Positions 52,705 to 60,923 of a DNA stretch of 64,000 nucleotides are shown in pieces. Position numbers and translations under genes: made by a program. The notes under the pieces were generated by a model. The model saw only the letters and a list, made by a program, of their open reading frames with translations, had not been told where the DNA came from and did no database searches. The stretch spans positions 62,001-126,000 of the forward strand of contig NZ_DAIQRQ010000006.1 in assembly GCF_036786105.1 (NCBI RefSeq), written 5' to 3'. Source of the DNA: Ohtaekwangia sp036786105. Its GTDB lineage: Bacteria > Bacteroidota > Bacteroidia > Cytophagales > Cyclobacteriaceae. Position 1 is the stretch's first letter, and the number at the start of each line of letters is the position of its first letter.

Positions 52705-53302
52705 CGTTCGATATACCGTATTCCGATTTACAGTAATTATTGCCCTGCTGTGGCTTTGCTATTACGATAGTCATGCCCAAAAAACATTCTCGGAACAATT
52801 GTGCCAAGCCGCAGTAGCATTAACACAGCAGCCTGTAGTATACGATCCATCTTACTTTTCAATTCCGTATCCCAACGGTGATGTCCCTGCTGACAGAGGC
52901 GTTTGTACAGACGTTGTTATCCGGGCTTACCGTAAACTCGGCATCGACCTGCAAAAGGAAATACATGAAGACATGAAAAAGAATTTTGCAGTATACCCGC
53001 ATAAGTGGGGATTAAAATCAACTGACACAAACATTGATCACAGGCGCGTGCCTAACCTCATGACATTCTTTTCACGCTATGGGAGCGCACTTAATATTTC
53101 TGCACGTGCCGAAGATTATAAAGCCGGTGATATAGTTTGCTGGGATTTGGGCGGAGGCATTACACACATCGGTATTGTTATCAACCAACAATCAACAGAC
53201 AAGCAGCGCTATCTTATTGTGCATAATATAGGTCGCGGCCAGGAAATATCAGATTGTTTATTCCAGTATAAAATTATAGGCCACTATCGTTACACCAGGT
53301 GA
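52694..53302 (+). CDS. DUF1287-family secreted putative peptidase or amidase
   Basis: This 202-residue protein has a signal peptide (ending SHAQ at about residue 29). DUF1287 signatures are visible: YDPSYFSIPYPNGDVPADRGVC, then Cys71 within GVCTDVVIRAYRKLGIDLQ, PNLMTFFSRYG, ITHIGIVI (candidate catalytic His) and LIVHNIGRG. The family has an NlpC/P60-like papain fold, so cell-wall peptide hydrolysis is plausible. It overlaps the GH109-type gene by eleven bases, implying a two-gene operon of exported enzymes. Confidence 0.88.
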   Translation: MHTNVRYTVFRFTVIIALLWLCYYDSHAQKTFSEQLCQAAVALTQQPVVYDPSYFSIPYPNGDVPADRGVCTDVVIRAYRKLGIDLQKEIHEDMKKNFAVYPHKWGLKSTDTNIDHRRVPNLMTFFSRYGSALNISARAEDYKAGDIVCWDLGGGITHIGIVINQQSTDKQRYLIVHNIGRGQEISDCLFQYKIIGHYRYTR

Positions 53303-53329
53303 TTTCAGAGAATTACAAATTCTGAAATC
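53301..53329. repeat. Short inverted repeat at the end of the DUF1287 gene
   Basis: GATTTCAG (53301-53308) pairs with CTGAAATC (53322-53329), with an inner AATT/AATT pair. It overlaps the stop codon of the DUF1287 gene and has no T run. It resembles the other word-built hairpins in placement. Confidence 0.65.
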
Positions 53330-53347
53330 CGAACTCCCAAATTCTTT

Positions 53348-53355
53348 TATCTTTG
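53348..53355 (+). promoter_or_regulatory. TAnnTTTG -7 element of hpt
   Basis: TATCTTTG is a perfect match to the Bacteroidota -7 element, 25 bases upstream of the hpt ATG. There is no TTG exactly 19 bases before it. Confidence 0.55.
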
Positions 53356-53380
53356 CGCTCCCTTAATCGAAGGGACGGCT

Positions 53381-53968
53381 ATGCAGATTAAAGATTTACA
53401 GTTTAAGCAGTTTATCAATAAATCAAAAATCCAGGAAAAGGTCAGAGCCCTGGCCGAGCAGATCAATACAGACTATAAAGATAAGCAACCGGTATTTTTA
53501 CCCGTGTTAAATGGTTCGTTCGTTTTTGCAGCAGATTTGATCAAGCATGTAGAAGTACCGTGCAAAGTATCGTTCGTAAAAGTATCTTCTTATGCCGGGG
53601 CAGTGAGCTCATCCGGGCAACTCAAAACACTCATCGGCCTGGAGGCAAGCTTATTCAACCAGGATGTAATACTGGTGGAAGACATAGTAGACACCGGGCT
53701 CACACTTCAAAAAATTATTGAAGAGCTGAAAGGCCTCGGCACAAAATCGGTCGAAGTAGTCGCGCTGCTGCGCAAGCAACCAGCACGCGATAAAATGATC
53801 AATGTTAAATATGTAGGATTTGAGATCGACCACGAATTTGTAGTCGGCTACGGATTGGATTATGATGGCCTGGGCCGCAATCTGAAAGAAATTTATAAGG
53901 CTCAGCCGGCCGAGACCAAAACTCCGGTACCTGAAACGACACAAAAAAACGACAGTACCGGATCGTAA
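53381..53968 (+). CDS. hpt: Hypoxanthine phosphoribosyltransferase
   Basis: This 195-residue enzyme shows the type I phosphoribosyltransferase signature ILVEDIVDTGLTLQKI (PRPP loop). FLPVLNGSFVFAADLI near the start and VGYGLDYDGLGRNL near the end are typical of Hpt. It salvages hypoxanthine and guanine with PRPP. The last 20 or so residues (Pro/Thr/Glu-rich tail) extend beyond the usual domain and look disordered. It heads a run with adk and obgE; adk follows after 80 bases and may have its own promoter. Confidence 0.95.
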   Translation: MQIKDLQFKQFINKSKIQEKVRALAEQINTDYKDKQPVFLPVLNGSFVFAADLIKHVEVPCKVSFVKVSSYAGAVSSSGQLKTLIGLEASLFNQDVILVEDIVDTGLTLQKIIEELKGLGTKSVEVVALLRKQPARDKMINVKYVGFEIDHEFVVGYGLDYDGLGRNLKEIYKAQPAETKTPVPETTQKNDSTGS

Positions 53969-53985
53969 ATCGATTTCTGATTCCT

Positions 53986-53993
53986 TATCTTCG
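53986..53993 (+). promoter_or_regulatory. Possible -7 element of adk
   Basis: TATCTTCG differs from TAnnTTTG by one base and lies 55 bases upstream of the adk ATG. A -33 TTG at the right spacing is not seen, so the call is tentative. Confidence 0.35.
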
Positions 53994-54048
53994 TCAGCTT
54001 AAACAAACCCAAAGAACCCATCTCAGTCACCAAAACCGTAAAGTAGAA

Positions 54049-54630
54049 ATGATCAACATTATTCTCTTTGGCCCTCCGGGCGCAGGCAAAGGTACCCAGA
54101 GCACCAAGATCATTGAGAAGTATTCGCTCACACACATTTCAACCGGAGATCTTTTCAGAAAGCATTTGAAAGAAGGAACTCCGCTTGGTCAACTGGCCAA
54201 AGGCTACATGGATAAAGGTAATCTTGTTCCCGACCAGGTGGTTATTGACATGGTGGATGACAAGATCAAAAGCAGCGGCAACATTTCAGGAATAATCTTC
54301 GATGGTTTTCCGCGCACCATTCCTCAGGCCGAAGCACTGGATAAATTGCTCGACTCGAAGAAAGCTCCTATAAAGATTCTGATTGAGCTGGTAGTGCCGG
54401 AAGCAGAATTAAAAACACGTTTGGCAGATCGCGCAGCAAAAGAAAATCGCCCTGACGATGCCAAACCTGAAGTGATCGAAAACCGCATTGCTGTATACAA
54501 AGCAGAAACTGTAGCGGTAGCAAAATATTACAAAGAACATAACAAGTATGCTTCTGTTATTGGTGTAGGAAACATTGAAGACATCTTCAAGAACATCTGC
54601 ACTGAGATCGACAAGAGCTTATTAGTATAA
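54049..54630 (+). CDS. adk: Adenylate kinase
   Basis: The 193-residue protein is the short form lacking a zinc-binding LID. The P-loop GPPGAGKGTQS lies at residues 7-17; HISTGDLFRKHL, GIIFDGFPRTIPQAEAL and the LID arginines in KTRLADRAAKENRPDD are all present. It interconverts ATP, AMP and ADP. The gene is followed after 14 bases by obgE, a linkage seen in several Bacteroidota as I recall. Confidence 0.97.
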   Translation: MINIILFGPPGAGKGTQSTKIIEKYSLTHISTGDLFRKHLKEGTPLGQLAKGYMDKGNLVPDQVVIDMVDDKIKSSGNISGIIFDGFPRTIPQAEALDKLLDSKKAPIKILIELVVPEAELKTRLADRAAKENRPDDAKPEVIENRIAVYKAETVAVAKYYKEHNKYASVIGVGNIEDIFKNICTEIDKSLLV

Positions 54631-54644
54631 ATCCCTTTTCGCGC

Positions 54645-55634
54645 GTGTCGTCTCCCAACTTTATTGATTACGTTAAGTTTTGTTCCCGCTCCGGCCACGG
54701 TGGTGCAGGATGCCTGCATTTTCACCGCGAAAAATTTATTCAGAAAGGCGGGCCGGATGGAGGTAATGGAGGACGCGGAGGGCACGTGATTCTGCGAGGC
54801 GACTCACAACACTGGACGCTGCTTCACCTGAAATACCGCAAGCACGTTATTGCCAGCAATGGTAATCCCGGAGAAGAGCAAGACCGAACCGGTGCAGATG
54901 GTAAAGACGAAATTATACCCGTGCCCCTCGGAACCGTGGCACGCGATGCCGAGACGGGGGAGATCCGTTGTGAAATAACCGAAAATGGTCAGGAATTTAT
55001 TTTAACACCCGGTGGTCGCGGAGGAAAAGGCAATGCCTTCTTTGCAACCTCTACGCACCAGGCTCCCCAATATGCGCAACCTGGTGAGCGCGGTGTTGAG
55101 GAATGGATTGTTCTTGAATTAAAATTACTCGCCGATGTCGGGCTTGTAGGTTTCCCCAATGCCGGAAAATCCACATTGCTTTCCGTAGTCTCTGCAGCGA
55201 AGCCTAAGATTGCCGATTATCCTTTCACTACGTTGACGCCTAACCTGGGCGTTGTGGCCTATCGCGATGAGAAATCTTTTGTGATGGCCGATATTCCGGG
55301 AATTATTGAAGGTGCTGCTGAAGGACGCGGCCTAGGCATTCGTTTTTTGCGGCACATTGAACGTAACTCGTTACTGCTGTTTTTAATCCCTGCCGATTCG
55401 CGCGATATCAAAGCCGAGTACGACATTCTACTGAACGAGTTGAATCAGTACAATCCCGAATTGCTCGATAAAAAAAGATTACTTGCAATCTCAAAATCCG
55501 ATATGCTGGATGATGAATTGAAAACAGAGATGAAACGCGAATTGCCTACCGATCTGCCAACCATCTTCATCTCTTCCATCACCAACCAGGGCATTGTAGA
55601 GCTAAAAGATCTGATCTGGAGGCACCTGCACTGA
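54645..55634 (+). CDS. obgE: Obg-family ribosome-associated GTPase
   Basis: The start is GTG at 54645. The 329-residue protein has the glycine-rich Obg fold (residues 1-158: CSRSGHGGAGCLHFHREKF, GGPDGGNGGRGGHVIL) and then the G domain with GFPNAGKSTLLS (G1), FVMADIPGIIEGAAEGRGLG (G3 and switch II) and AISKSDM (G4). Obg proteins act in 50S ribosome maturation and stringent control. No extra C-terminal OCT domain is present, as in other Bacteroidota members. Fourteen bases separate it from adk. Confidence 0.97.
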   Translation: MSSPNFIDYVKFCSRSGHGGAGCLHFHREKFIQKGGPDGGNGGRGGHVILRGDSQHWTLLHLKYRKHVIASNGNPGEEQDRTGADGKDEIIPVPLGTVARDAETGEIRCEITENGQEFILTPGGRGGKGNAFFATSTHQAPQYAQPGERGVEEWIVLELKLLADVGLVGFPNAGKSTLLSVVSAAKPKIADYPFTTLTPNLGVVAYRDEKSFVMADIPGIIEGAAEGRGLGIRFLRHIERNSLLLFLIPADSRDIKAEYDILLNELNQYNPELLDKKRLLAISKSDMLDDELKTEMKRELPTDLPTIFISSITNQGIVELKDLIWRHLH

Positions 55635-55763
55635 TAACAATAAGAACCACGCATCGGCATTTCCCAAAATGTCAGTTTGGCATTAAAATGTCTTTGGCAA
55701 AATTGTTGACCTTTGCGCCCTGACCTAACCAGTTTTAAAAATTTCAGAACCAAAAGGTAAAGA

Positions 55764-56327
55764 ATGGCTATGAATCAAAACGAAGAGATACTTTCAGAAA
55801 ACAACGAAGCGGTGACTGACAATGTGCCTGCCAATGAAGCTGCAGAGGTGAAGCCTGACGCAAAAGAAGGCGACAACCAGGCAGAACTGGCGAAGGTTCA
55901 GAGTGAGTTGGCCGAACAAAAAGATAAATACCTGCGGTTGTATTCCGAGTTTGAAAATTTCAGACGCAGAACATCCAAGGAAAAACTGGAACTGATACAA
56001 TCGGCCAATGAACAGCTTATCAAAGCACTGCTCCCGGTAGCTGATGATTTTGAAAGAGCAGAAAAGTCTTTCAAAGGAACAGAATCAAAAGATATGGAAG
56101 GATTCTTTTTGATCTATACCAAGTTTAAAAAGACACTTGACCAATATGGTGTAAAAGTAATGGAAGCAGGAGCCGGCAGCGAATTTAACCCCGACTTGCA
56201 CGAGGCCATTACTCAAATTCCGGCACCGGAAGAAAAGCTGAAAGGCAAGATCGTAGATGTAGTCGAAAAAGGATATTTACTGAACGATAAAGTGATCCGT
56301 TTTGCCAAAGTAGTAGTAGGAAGCTAA
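55764..56327 (+). CDS. grpE: Nucleotide exchange factor GrpE
   Basis: The 187-residue protein has a Glu-rich disordered N-terminus, a long helix (ELAEQKDKYLRLYSEFENFRRRTSKEK) and the C-terminal beta domain ending GYLLNDKVIRFAKVVV. GrpE releases ADP from DnaK. An in-frame GCT ATG shows a second Met two codons in. It is followed by dnaJ after 49 bases and forms the usual grpE-dnaJ operon; dnaK is elsewhere. No CIRCE element was seen upstream. Confidence 0.96.
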   Translation: MAMNQNEEILSENNEAVTDNVPANEAAEVKPDAKEGDNQAELAKVQSELAEQKDKYLRLYSEFENFRRRTSKEKLELIQSANEQLIKALLPVADDFERAEKSFKGTESKDMEGFFLIYTKFKKTLDQYGVKVMEAGAGSEFNPDLHEAITQIPAPEEKLKGKIVDVVEKGYLLNDKVIRFAKVVVGS

Positions 56328-56376
56328 ACCTATTGATACGGCTTCGGCACGTTACACTTTCAACAATACTAACACA

Positions 56377-57495
56377 ATGTCTACCAAAAGAGATTTTTAC
56401 GAAATACTAGGCGTAAGCAAGGGAGCAACACAAGAGGAGATCAAGAAAGCTTACCGTAAAGTTGCTATCCAATTCCACCCTGATAAAAACCCGGGCAACA
56501 AGGAGGCGGAAGAAAAATTTAAGGAAGCTGCAGAAGCCTACGAAGTATTGAGTGATGCCGACAAACGAGCGAAGTACGATCGTTACGGACATTCCATGCC
56601 GGGCAACGGTGGTTTTGGCGGACACAATATGAATATGGAAGATATCTTCAGTCAGTTTGGAGATATTTTTGGAGGCGGAAGTCCGTTTGACAGTTTCTTT
56701 GGTGGCGGAGGTAGTTCCGGAGGAAGGCGCCAACGTAAAGGCACGAACCTTCGCATCAAACTGAAGCTTTCGCTTGATGAGATTGCCAACGGTGTTGAGA
56801 AGAAAATAAAAGTAAACCGTTTGGTACGGGCAGAAGGCGTAACCTTCAAAACGTGTCCTACCTGCCACGGCACAGGCCAGTTAAAAAAGGTAGTAAACAC
56901 CATGCTGGGCCAAATGGTATCGGCAACTACCTGTTCAAACTGCGATGGCTCCGGTCAGATTATTGACAAGCGGCCGGCTGGTGTAGACAGCTCGGGCCTG
57001 GTGTCCAAAGAAGAAATATTGAGCGTAAAAATTCCTGCCGGCGTTGGCGAAGGCATGCAACTAGCCATGTCGGGCAAGGGTAATGAAGCTCCGGGCGGTG
57101 TTGCGGGTGATCTGCTCATTCTGATTGAAGAGCAGGAAGACAAGCAGCTTAAGCGCGATGGCAACAACCTGATTTTCGAGTTATATATAAGTGTGATTGA
57201 TGCCGCTTTGGGTACTTCCGTAGAAGTTCCATCGGTAAACGGCAAGGTCAAGATCAAGATCGACCCGGGCACACAGAGTGGAAAAATCCTCCGCCTGCGC
57301 GGAAAAGGCTTAAAAGACGTAAATGGCTATGAAACAGGCGATCAACTGATCTACGTAAACGTCTGGACACCTAAAAAACTGACATCAGAAGAAAGAGCTA
57401 AGCTGGAGAGCCTGCGCGAATCTCCTAATTTCCAACCACATCCGGAAGCCGGCGAAAAAGGCTTTTTTGAGCGCATGAAGGAATATTTTAATTAA
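56377..57495 (+). CDS. dnaJ: Chaperone DnaJ with reduced zinc finger (two of four CxxCxGxG motifs)
   Basis: The 372-residue protein has a J domain with HPD at residues 34-36, a Gly/Phe-rich linker (about 75-118), a zinc-finger region and C-terminal substrate-binding domains. Only two CxxCxGxG motifs remain: Cys160/163 (CPTCHGTG) and Cys186/189 (CSNCDGSG). By spacing and context they correspond to motifs II and III. The positions of motifs I and IV have no cysteines (LVRAEGVTFK and RPAGVDSSGLV). So zinc centre 2 (DnaK interplay) is kept and centre 1 is lost. All else, including QSGKILRLRGKGL, is normal. Confidence 0.93.
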   Translation: MSTKRDFYEILGVSKGATQEEIKKAYRKVAIQFHPDKNPGNKEAEEKFKEAAEAYEVLSDADKRAKYDRYGHSMPGNGGFGGHNMNMEDIFSQFGDIFGGGSPFDSFFGGGGSSGGRRQRKGTNLRIKLKLSLDEIANGVEKKIKVNRLVRAEGVTFKTCPTCHGTGQLKKVVNTMLGQMVSATTCSNCDGSGQIIDKRPAGVDSSGLVSKEEILSVKIPAGVGEGMQLAMSGKGNEAPGGVAGDLLILIEEQEDKQLKRDGNNLIFELYISVIDAALGTSVEVPSVNGKVKIKIDPGTQSGKILRLRGKGLKDVNGYETGDQLIYVNVWTPKKLTSEERAKLESLRESPNFQPHPEAGEKGFFERMKEYFN

Positions 57496-57516
57496 AAAAG
57501 TAATCCATTTCTTCCT

Positions 57517-57556
57517 AATCCCCGTTTTAGATATTACGCTAAAGCGGGGATTTTTT
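57517..57556 (+). terminator. Intrinsic terminator after dnaJ
   Basis: A 14-bp stem, AATCCCCGTTTTAG (57517-57530) with CTAAAGCGGGGATT (57539-57552) including one G-T wobble, is followed by a T run to 57556. It lies about 20 bases past the dnaJ stop. Confidence 0.9.
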
Positions 57557-57620
57557 GTTTAAAATAGAGTTTAACCTTACACCATGTAACCTACGGATCA
57601 TGAGGCCGTAATTATTCAGC

Positions 57621-58529
57621 ATGCATAAGAAGATATGGTTAACATGTTGCGGAATTGCCCTGGCAGGGATCGTGTGCGGACAGATCAAGAAGCAATTCAC
57701 CGTGGAAGATACCCAGTCGTGCGAAAATATCAGGCTTAGTCTCAAAGCCAATAGTGGCAATTGCTATATAAAACCGAGTCAGAATCCTGAGATTCTAAAC
57801 GTTTTCAGTAATCAGACAGAAACTTCATACGCCCATAATTTCCGTAAAGAAGTAAAAGGTAAAACCTGCGAAGTACTTCTTAACCTCGAAGAAAATCAAT
57901 CGGAAACCTTAGGTCAGTCTATTTCAGCCAACTTTTTTGGTTCTGCCGAAAAGACGTCAGACGACAAACTCTGGAAGATGTACCTCACCGACATGAAACC
58001 GTATTTCCTGGAGTTGAACTATGGTGTGGGAAACGCCAATGTAGATCTTTCCGGTCTTGCTATTAAAAAGCTAAAAATTAATTCCGGCAGTGCCAATGTA
58101 AACGTTGGCTATACATCCTCGCTCGAAAACCAGATCGATATGGATACCTTCTCCGTGAAGGTTGACCTGGGCTCTGTAAATGTCAGGAACCTGAATTTAT
58201 CGCGCACCCGCTTCGTATTAGCCGATGTAGGCTTCGGTAATATGACGTTGGATTTCAGCAATAAACCACTTGTAAGAAACCGTATCAAGGGTAGTGTAGG
58301 TGCAGGCAATCTCGTAATCATTCTTCCACAGAAAGAAACTCCTGTACTGGTAAAAATTCACGATTCCTGGTTGTGCAGTGTAAAAGTACCTTCCAGCCTT
58401 ACCAAGATCAGTGATGGCACCTTTGCCAATGCGGCCTATAACAAAGATCCGAAAGGCACTACGTTATTAACCTTCGATCTGGATGTATCGATGGGCAACA
58501 TCATTTTTAAAGAGGGCAACCAGCCATAA
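57621..58529 (+). CDS. Exported protein with toast-rack-like beta repeat region, unknown function
   Basis: This 302-residue protein has an N-terminal signal (MHKKIWLTCCGIALAGIVCGQ). The second half contains a stack of short beta repeats: LELNYGVGNANVDLSGLAIK, LKINSGSANVNVGY, VKVDLGSVNVRNL, LADVGFGNMTLDF and KGSVGAGNLVIILP. Such repeats resemble the 'toast-rack' (DUF2154/4097-type) right-handed beta solenoid seen in LiaF and related proteins. No enzyme motif is visible. It lies alone between dnaJ's terminator and the ABC exporter genes. Confidence 0.75.
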   Translation: MHKKIWLTCCGIALAGIVCGQIKKQFTVEDTQSCENIRLSLKANSGNCYIKPSQNPEILNVFSNQTETSYAHNFRKEVKGKTCEVLLNLEENQSETLGQSISANFFGSAEKTSDDKLWKMYLTDMKPYFLELNYGVGNANVDLSGLAIKKLKINSGSANVNVGYTSSLENQIDMDTFSVKVDLGSVNVRNLNLSRTRFVLADVGFGNMTLDFSNKPLVRNRIKGSVGAGNLVIILPQKETPVLVKIHDSWLCSVKVPSSLTKISDGTFANAAYNKDPKGTTLLTFDLDVSMGNIIFKEGNQP

Positions 58530-58643
58530 TAGCACCCGGTACTTAGCGGTGCGCCATCAAAGATTTTCAAAGATTTCGTTCGCTTCCAGTAATTCTTTTA
58601 CGAGTATTGATACTAACTCGTGGTATCAAACTAACCTCTATTC

Positions 58644-59555
58644 GTGGAAGCATTAATCGCCAACAATGTGACCAAGCGTTATACCAACCATGTAGCGCTT
58701 GATCAGGTGAGCATCACCATTCCGCAGCAAACTATATTTGGATTGCTCGGACCCAACGGAGCAGGTAAAACAACCCTCATCCGCATCATCAACCAAATCA
58801 TTACTGCCGACAGTGGAGACATTACGCTGTTTGGAGAAAAGCTTCAGACCCGGCACGTGGGCACAATCGGGTATTTACCCGAAGAGCGGGGCCTCTATAA
58901 AAAACTGAAAGTAGGTGAGCAGCTTACATACTTCGCACAACTAAAAGGCCTTAGCCGTAAAGATGCCGTAGCAAAAAGTAAAGAGTGGATCAAGAAGTTT
59001 GATATCATGGACTGGTGGAACAAGAAAGTAGAAGATCTGAGCAAAGGCATGGCGCAGAAGATTCAGTTCATCAGCACGGTGATGCATGAACCACGCCTCA
59101 TCATTCTGGACGAACCCTTCTCTGGTTTCGATCCGGTAAATGCTCAACTCATCACCAACGAAATTCACGAGCTAAAGCAAAAAGGCTGTACTATTATTTT
59201 CTCAACGCACCGCATGGAAACGGTAGAAGATCTCTGCGATCATATAGCGTTGATCAATAACTCAAAAAAGATTCTGGAAGGCTCCAAGAAACAAGTGAAA
59301 GAAGCGTATCGCAGCAACACATACGTGGTGGAGCACAAAGGTATATTTACATTATCCGGACCATACGAATTACTGGAACAGAAAAATCTGGAAGACACAT
59401 ACTTTAAATCACTGATTAAAGTAAATCCGGCAACAAGCCCGAATAAATTGATCCGCGATCTTACCGACATTACCGAAGTACACAGCTTCTCCGAAAAAGT
59501 ACCCACCATGAGTGAGATATTTATCACGTTAGTAAAAGGAGGTTCCGATGAATAA
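58644..59555 (+). CDS. ABC exporter ATP-binding protein (NatA-like)
   Basis: The start is GTG at 58644. The 303-residue ATPase has Walker A (LLGPNGAGKTTLIRI, about residues 36-50), signature motif LSKGM (in place of LSGGQ), Walker B (LIILDEPFSGFDP) and the H-loop (STHRME). A C-terminal extension of about 80 residues is typical of the ABC-2 exporter type. It pairs with the membrane protein encoded next, whose ATG overlaps its 3' end by eight bases. The pair resembles Na+ or drug efflux NatAB; the substrate is unknown. Confidence 0.92.
   Translation: MEALIANNVTKRYTNHVALDQVSITIPQQTIFGLLGPNGAGKTTLIRIINQIITADSGDITLFGEKLQTRHVGTIGYLPEERGLYKKLKVGEQLTYFAQLKGLSRKDAVAKSKEWIKKFDIMDWWNKKVEDLSKGMAQKIQFISTVMHEPRLIILDEPFSGFDPVNAQLITNEIHELKQKGCTIIFSTHRMETVEDLCDHIALINNSKKILEGSKKQVKEAYRSNTYVVEHKGIFTLSGPYELLEQKNLEDTYFKSLIKVNPATSPNKLIRDLTDITEVHSFSEKVPTMSEIFITLVKGGSDE
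59536..59542 (+). promoter_or_regulatory. Strong Shine-Dalgarno sequence for the ABC permease gene
   Basis: AAGGAGG ends five bases before the ATG at 59548. Such a strong ribosome binding site is exceptional here, where most genes lack one. It lies inside the coding end of the ATP-binding gene. Confidence 0.7.
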
Positions 59556-60849
59556 GATATGGCTTATTGTTCAACGCGAGTTTCTGAACCGCGTGCAGAA
59601 GAAATCGTTCCTGATTGCCACCATTCTTATTCCGCTCATCTTCCCGGCCATCATTGCCTTACTTGTATATATAGCCAAGGAGCAGGAAAAGAACAGGCAG
59701 AAAGAAGTTATACACTACATCGATGAATCAAAGCTCTTCAAGCCAGACTCATCAAAGTATATATTTAAAGAATTTCACGGAACGCTCACAGAAGGCAAAA
59801 CAGCGTATAAAGCCACTGATGATTTTGGCTTTTTATATATACCGGCAATAACACCCGAGAAGCCACAAGGCATCACGCTATACACTAAAATATCGCCAAG
59901 TATAGATGATATTTCCAGCATTGAGCGCATGTTTGAAACGCAACTGCGGGATTTAAAAATGCAAGCATTAAAGATAGACCAGAAGTTGCTGGATGACCTC
60001 AAAACAGAAGTAACGATCAATACCGTAAGCGGTACGGAAGAAAAGTCGAGCGACTCTTTTATTCTTGCCGGTATAGGCATGGCCGCAGGTATCCTCATGT
60101 ATATGTTTATCTTCATTTACGGTGCCCAGATCATGCAGGGTATCATTGAAGAGAAAACCAGCAAGGTAGTAGAGGTTATCGTATCGTCTGTTAAACCTTT
60201 TCAATTGATGATGGGCAAGATTATTGGTCTGGCATCGGTAGGATTATTGCAGTTTCTCATCTGGATCGTATTGATGACTACGTTAACCTTCGGTGTTTTA
60301 GGTGCACTAGGTGTCGATCCTCCACAACAACAGGCCATGCAGCAGATATCTGCAGAAGTGGCCGCACAACAGGCGGCAGCCACCTCGAAGCTTTCGCAGA
60401 ACCTGGAGCAATTCATGTCTTTACCGTGGATGTATATCGGTTCCTGCTTTATCTTCTACTTCCTGGGGGGCTACCTGTTATACGGTGCGCTGTTTGCTGC
60501 CGTTGGCTCTGCAGTGGATAGTCCGGCAGAAGCACAACAGTTCATGTTCCCCATCACCATTCCAATGTTGATTTCGTACATGAGCTTGTTCATGTTCATA
60601 CTAAAAGATCCGCAGGGACCTATCAGTGTGTGGCTTTCCATTATTCCATTTACCTCTCCTATTGCCATGATGGGGCGTATCGGTTTTGGTGTACCTCCAT
60701 GGCAACTTATCCTTTCGCAATTACTTTTGATTGGTGGTTTTATTTTCACCACCTGGATCGCAGGCCGCATTTACCGCGTAGGCATCCTGATGCACGGCAC
60801 CAAAGTGAATTACAAAGTATTGGCAAAGTGGTTTATGATGAAGAACTAG
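59548..60849 (+). CDS. ABC-2 type exporter permease (NatB-like)
   Basis: This 433-residue membrane protein has an N-terminal helix (FLIATILIPLIFPAIIALLVYIA), a large extracytoplasmic domain (about residues 45-175) and five or six C-terminal helices. The cytoplasmic motif GIIEEKTSKVVEVIVSSVKP between helices is the hallmark of ABC-2 / NatB permeases. An Ala/Gln-rich stretch (about residues 270-290) lies between helices. It is coupled to the ATP-binding gene by overlap and a strong Shine-Dalgarno sequence, and is followed by a terminator. Confidence 0.92.
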   Translation: MNKIWLIVQREFLNRVQKKSFLIATILIPLIFPAIIALLVYIAKEQEKNRQKEVIHYIDESKLFKPDSSKYIFKEFHGTLTEGKTAYKATDDFGFLYIPAITPEKPQGITLYTKISPSIDDISSIERMFETQLRDLKMQALKIDQKLLDDLKTEVTINTVSGTEEKSSDSFILAGIGMAAGILMYMFIFIYGAQIMQGIIEEKTSKVVEVIVSSVKPFQLMMGKIIGLASVGLLQFLIWIVLMTTLTFGVLGALGVDPPQQQAMQQISAEVAAQQAAATSKLSQNLEQFMSLPWMYIGSCFIFYFLGGYLLYGALFAAVGSAVDSPAEAQQFMFPITIPMLISYMSLFMFILKDPQGPISVWLSIIPFTSPIAMMGRIGFGVPPWQLILSQLLLIGGFIFTTWIAGRIYRVGILMHGTKVNYKVLAKWFMMKN

Positions 60850-60874
60850 CATTCAGACTTTCGTAGTATTATAA

Positions 60875-60906
60875 ACCAGGTGTAGGCATACATCTGGTTT
60901 TTTATT
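60875..60906 (+). terminator. Intrinsic terminator after the ABC permease gene
   Basis: AACCAGGTGTA (60875-60885) pairs with TACATCTGGTT (60890-60900) with one G-T wobble and a short loop, then a T run. It separates the exporter operon from the histidine kinase gene. Confidence 0.82.
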
Positions 60907-60923
60907 TACTTTTCACGACACGA

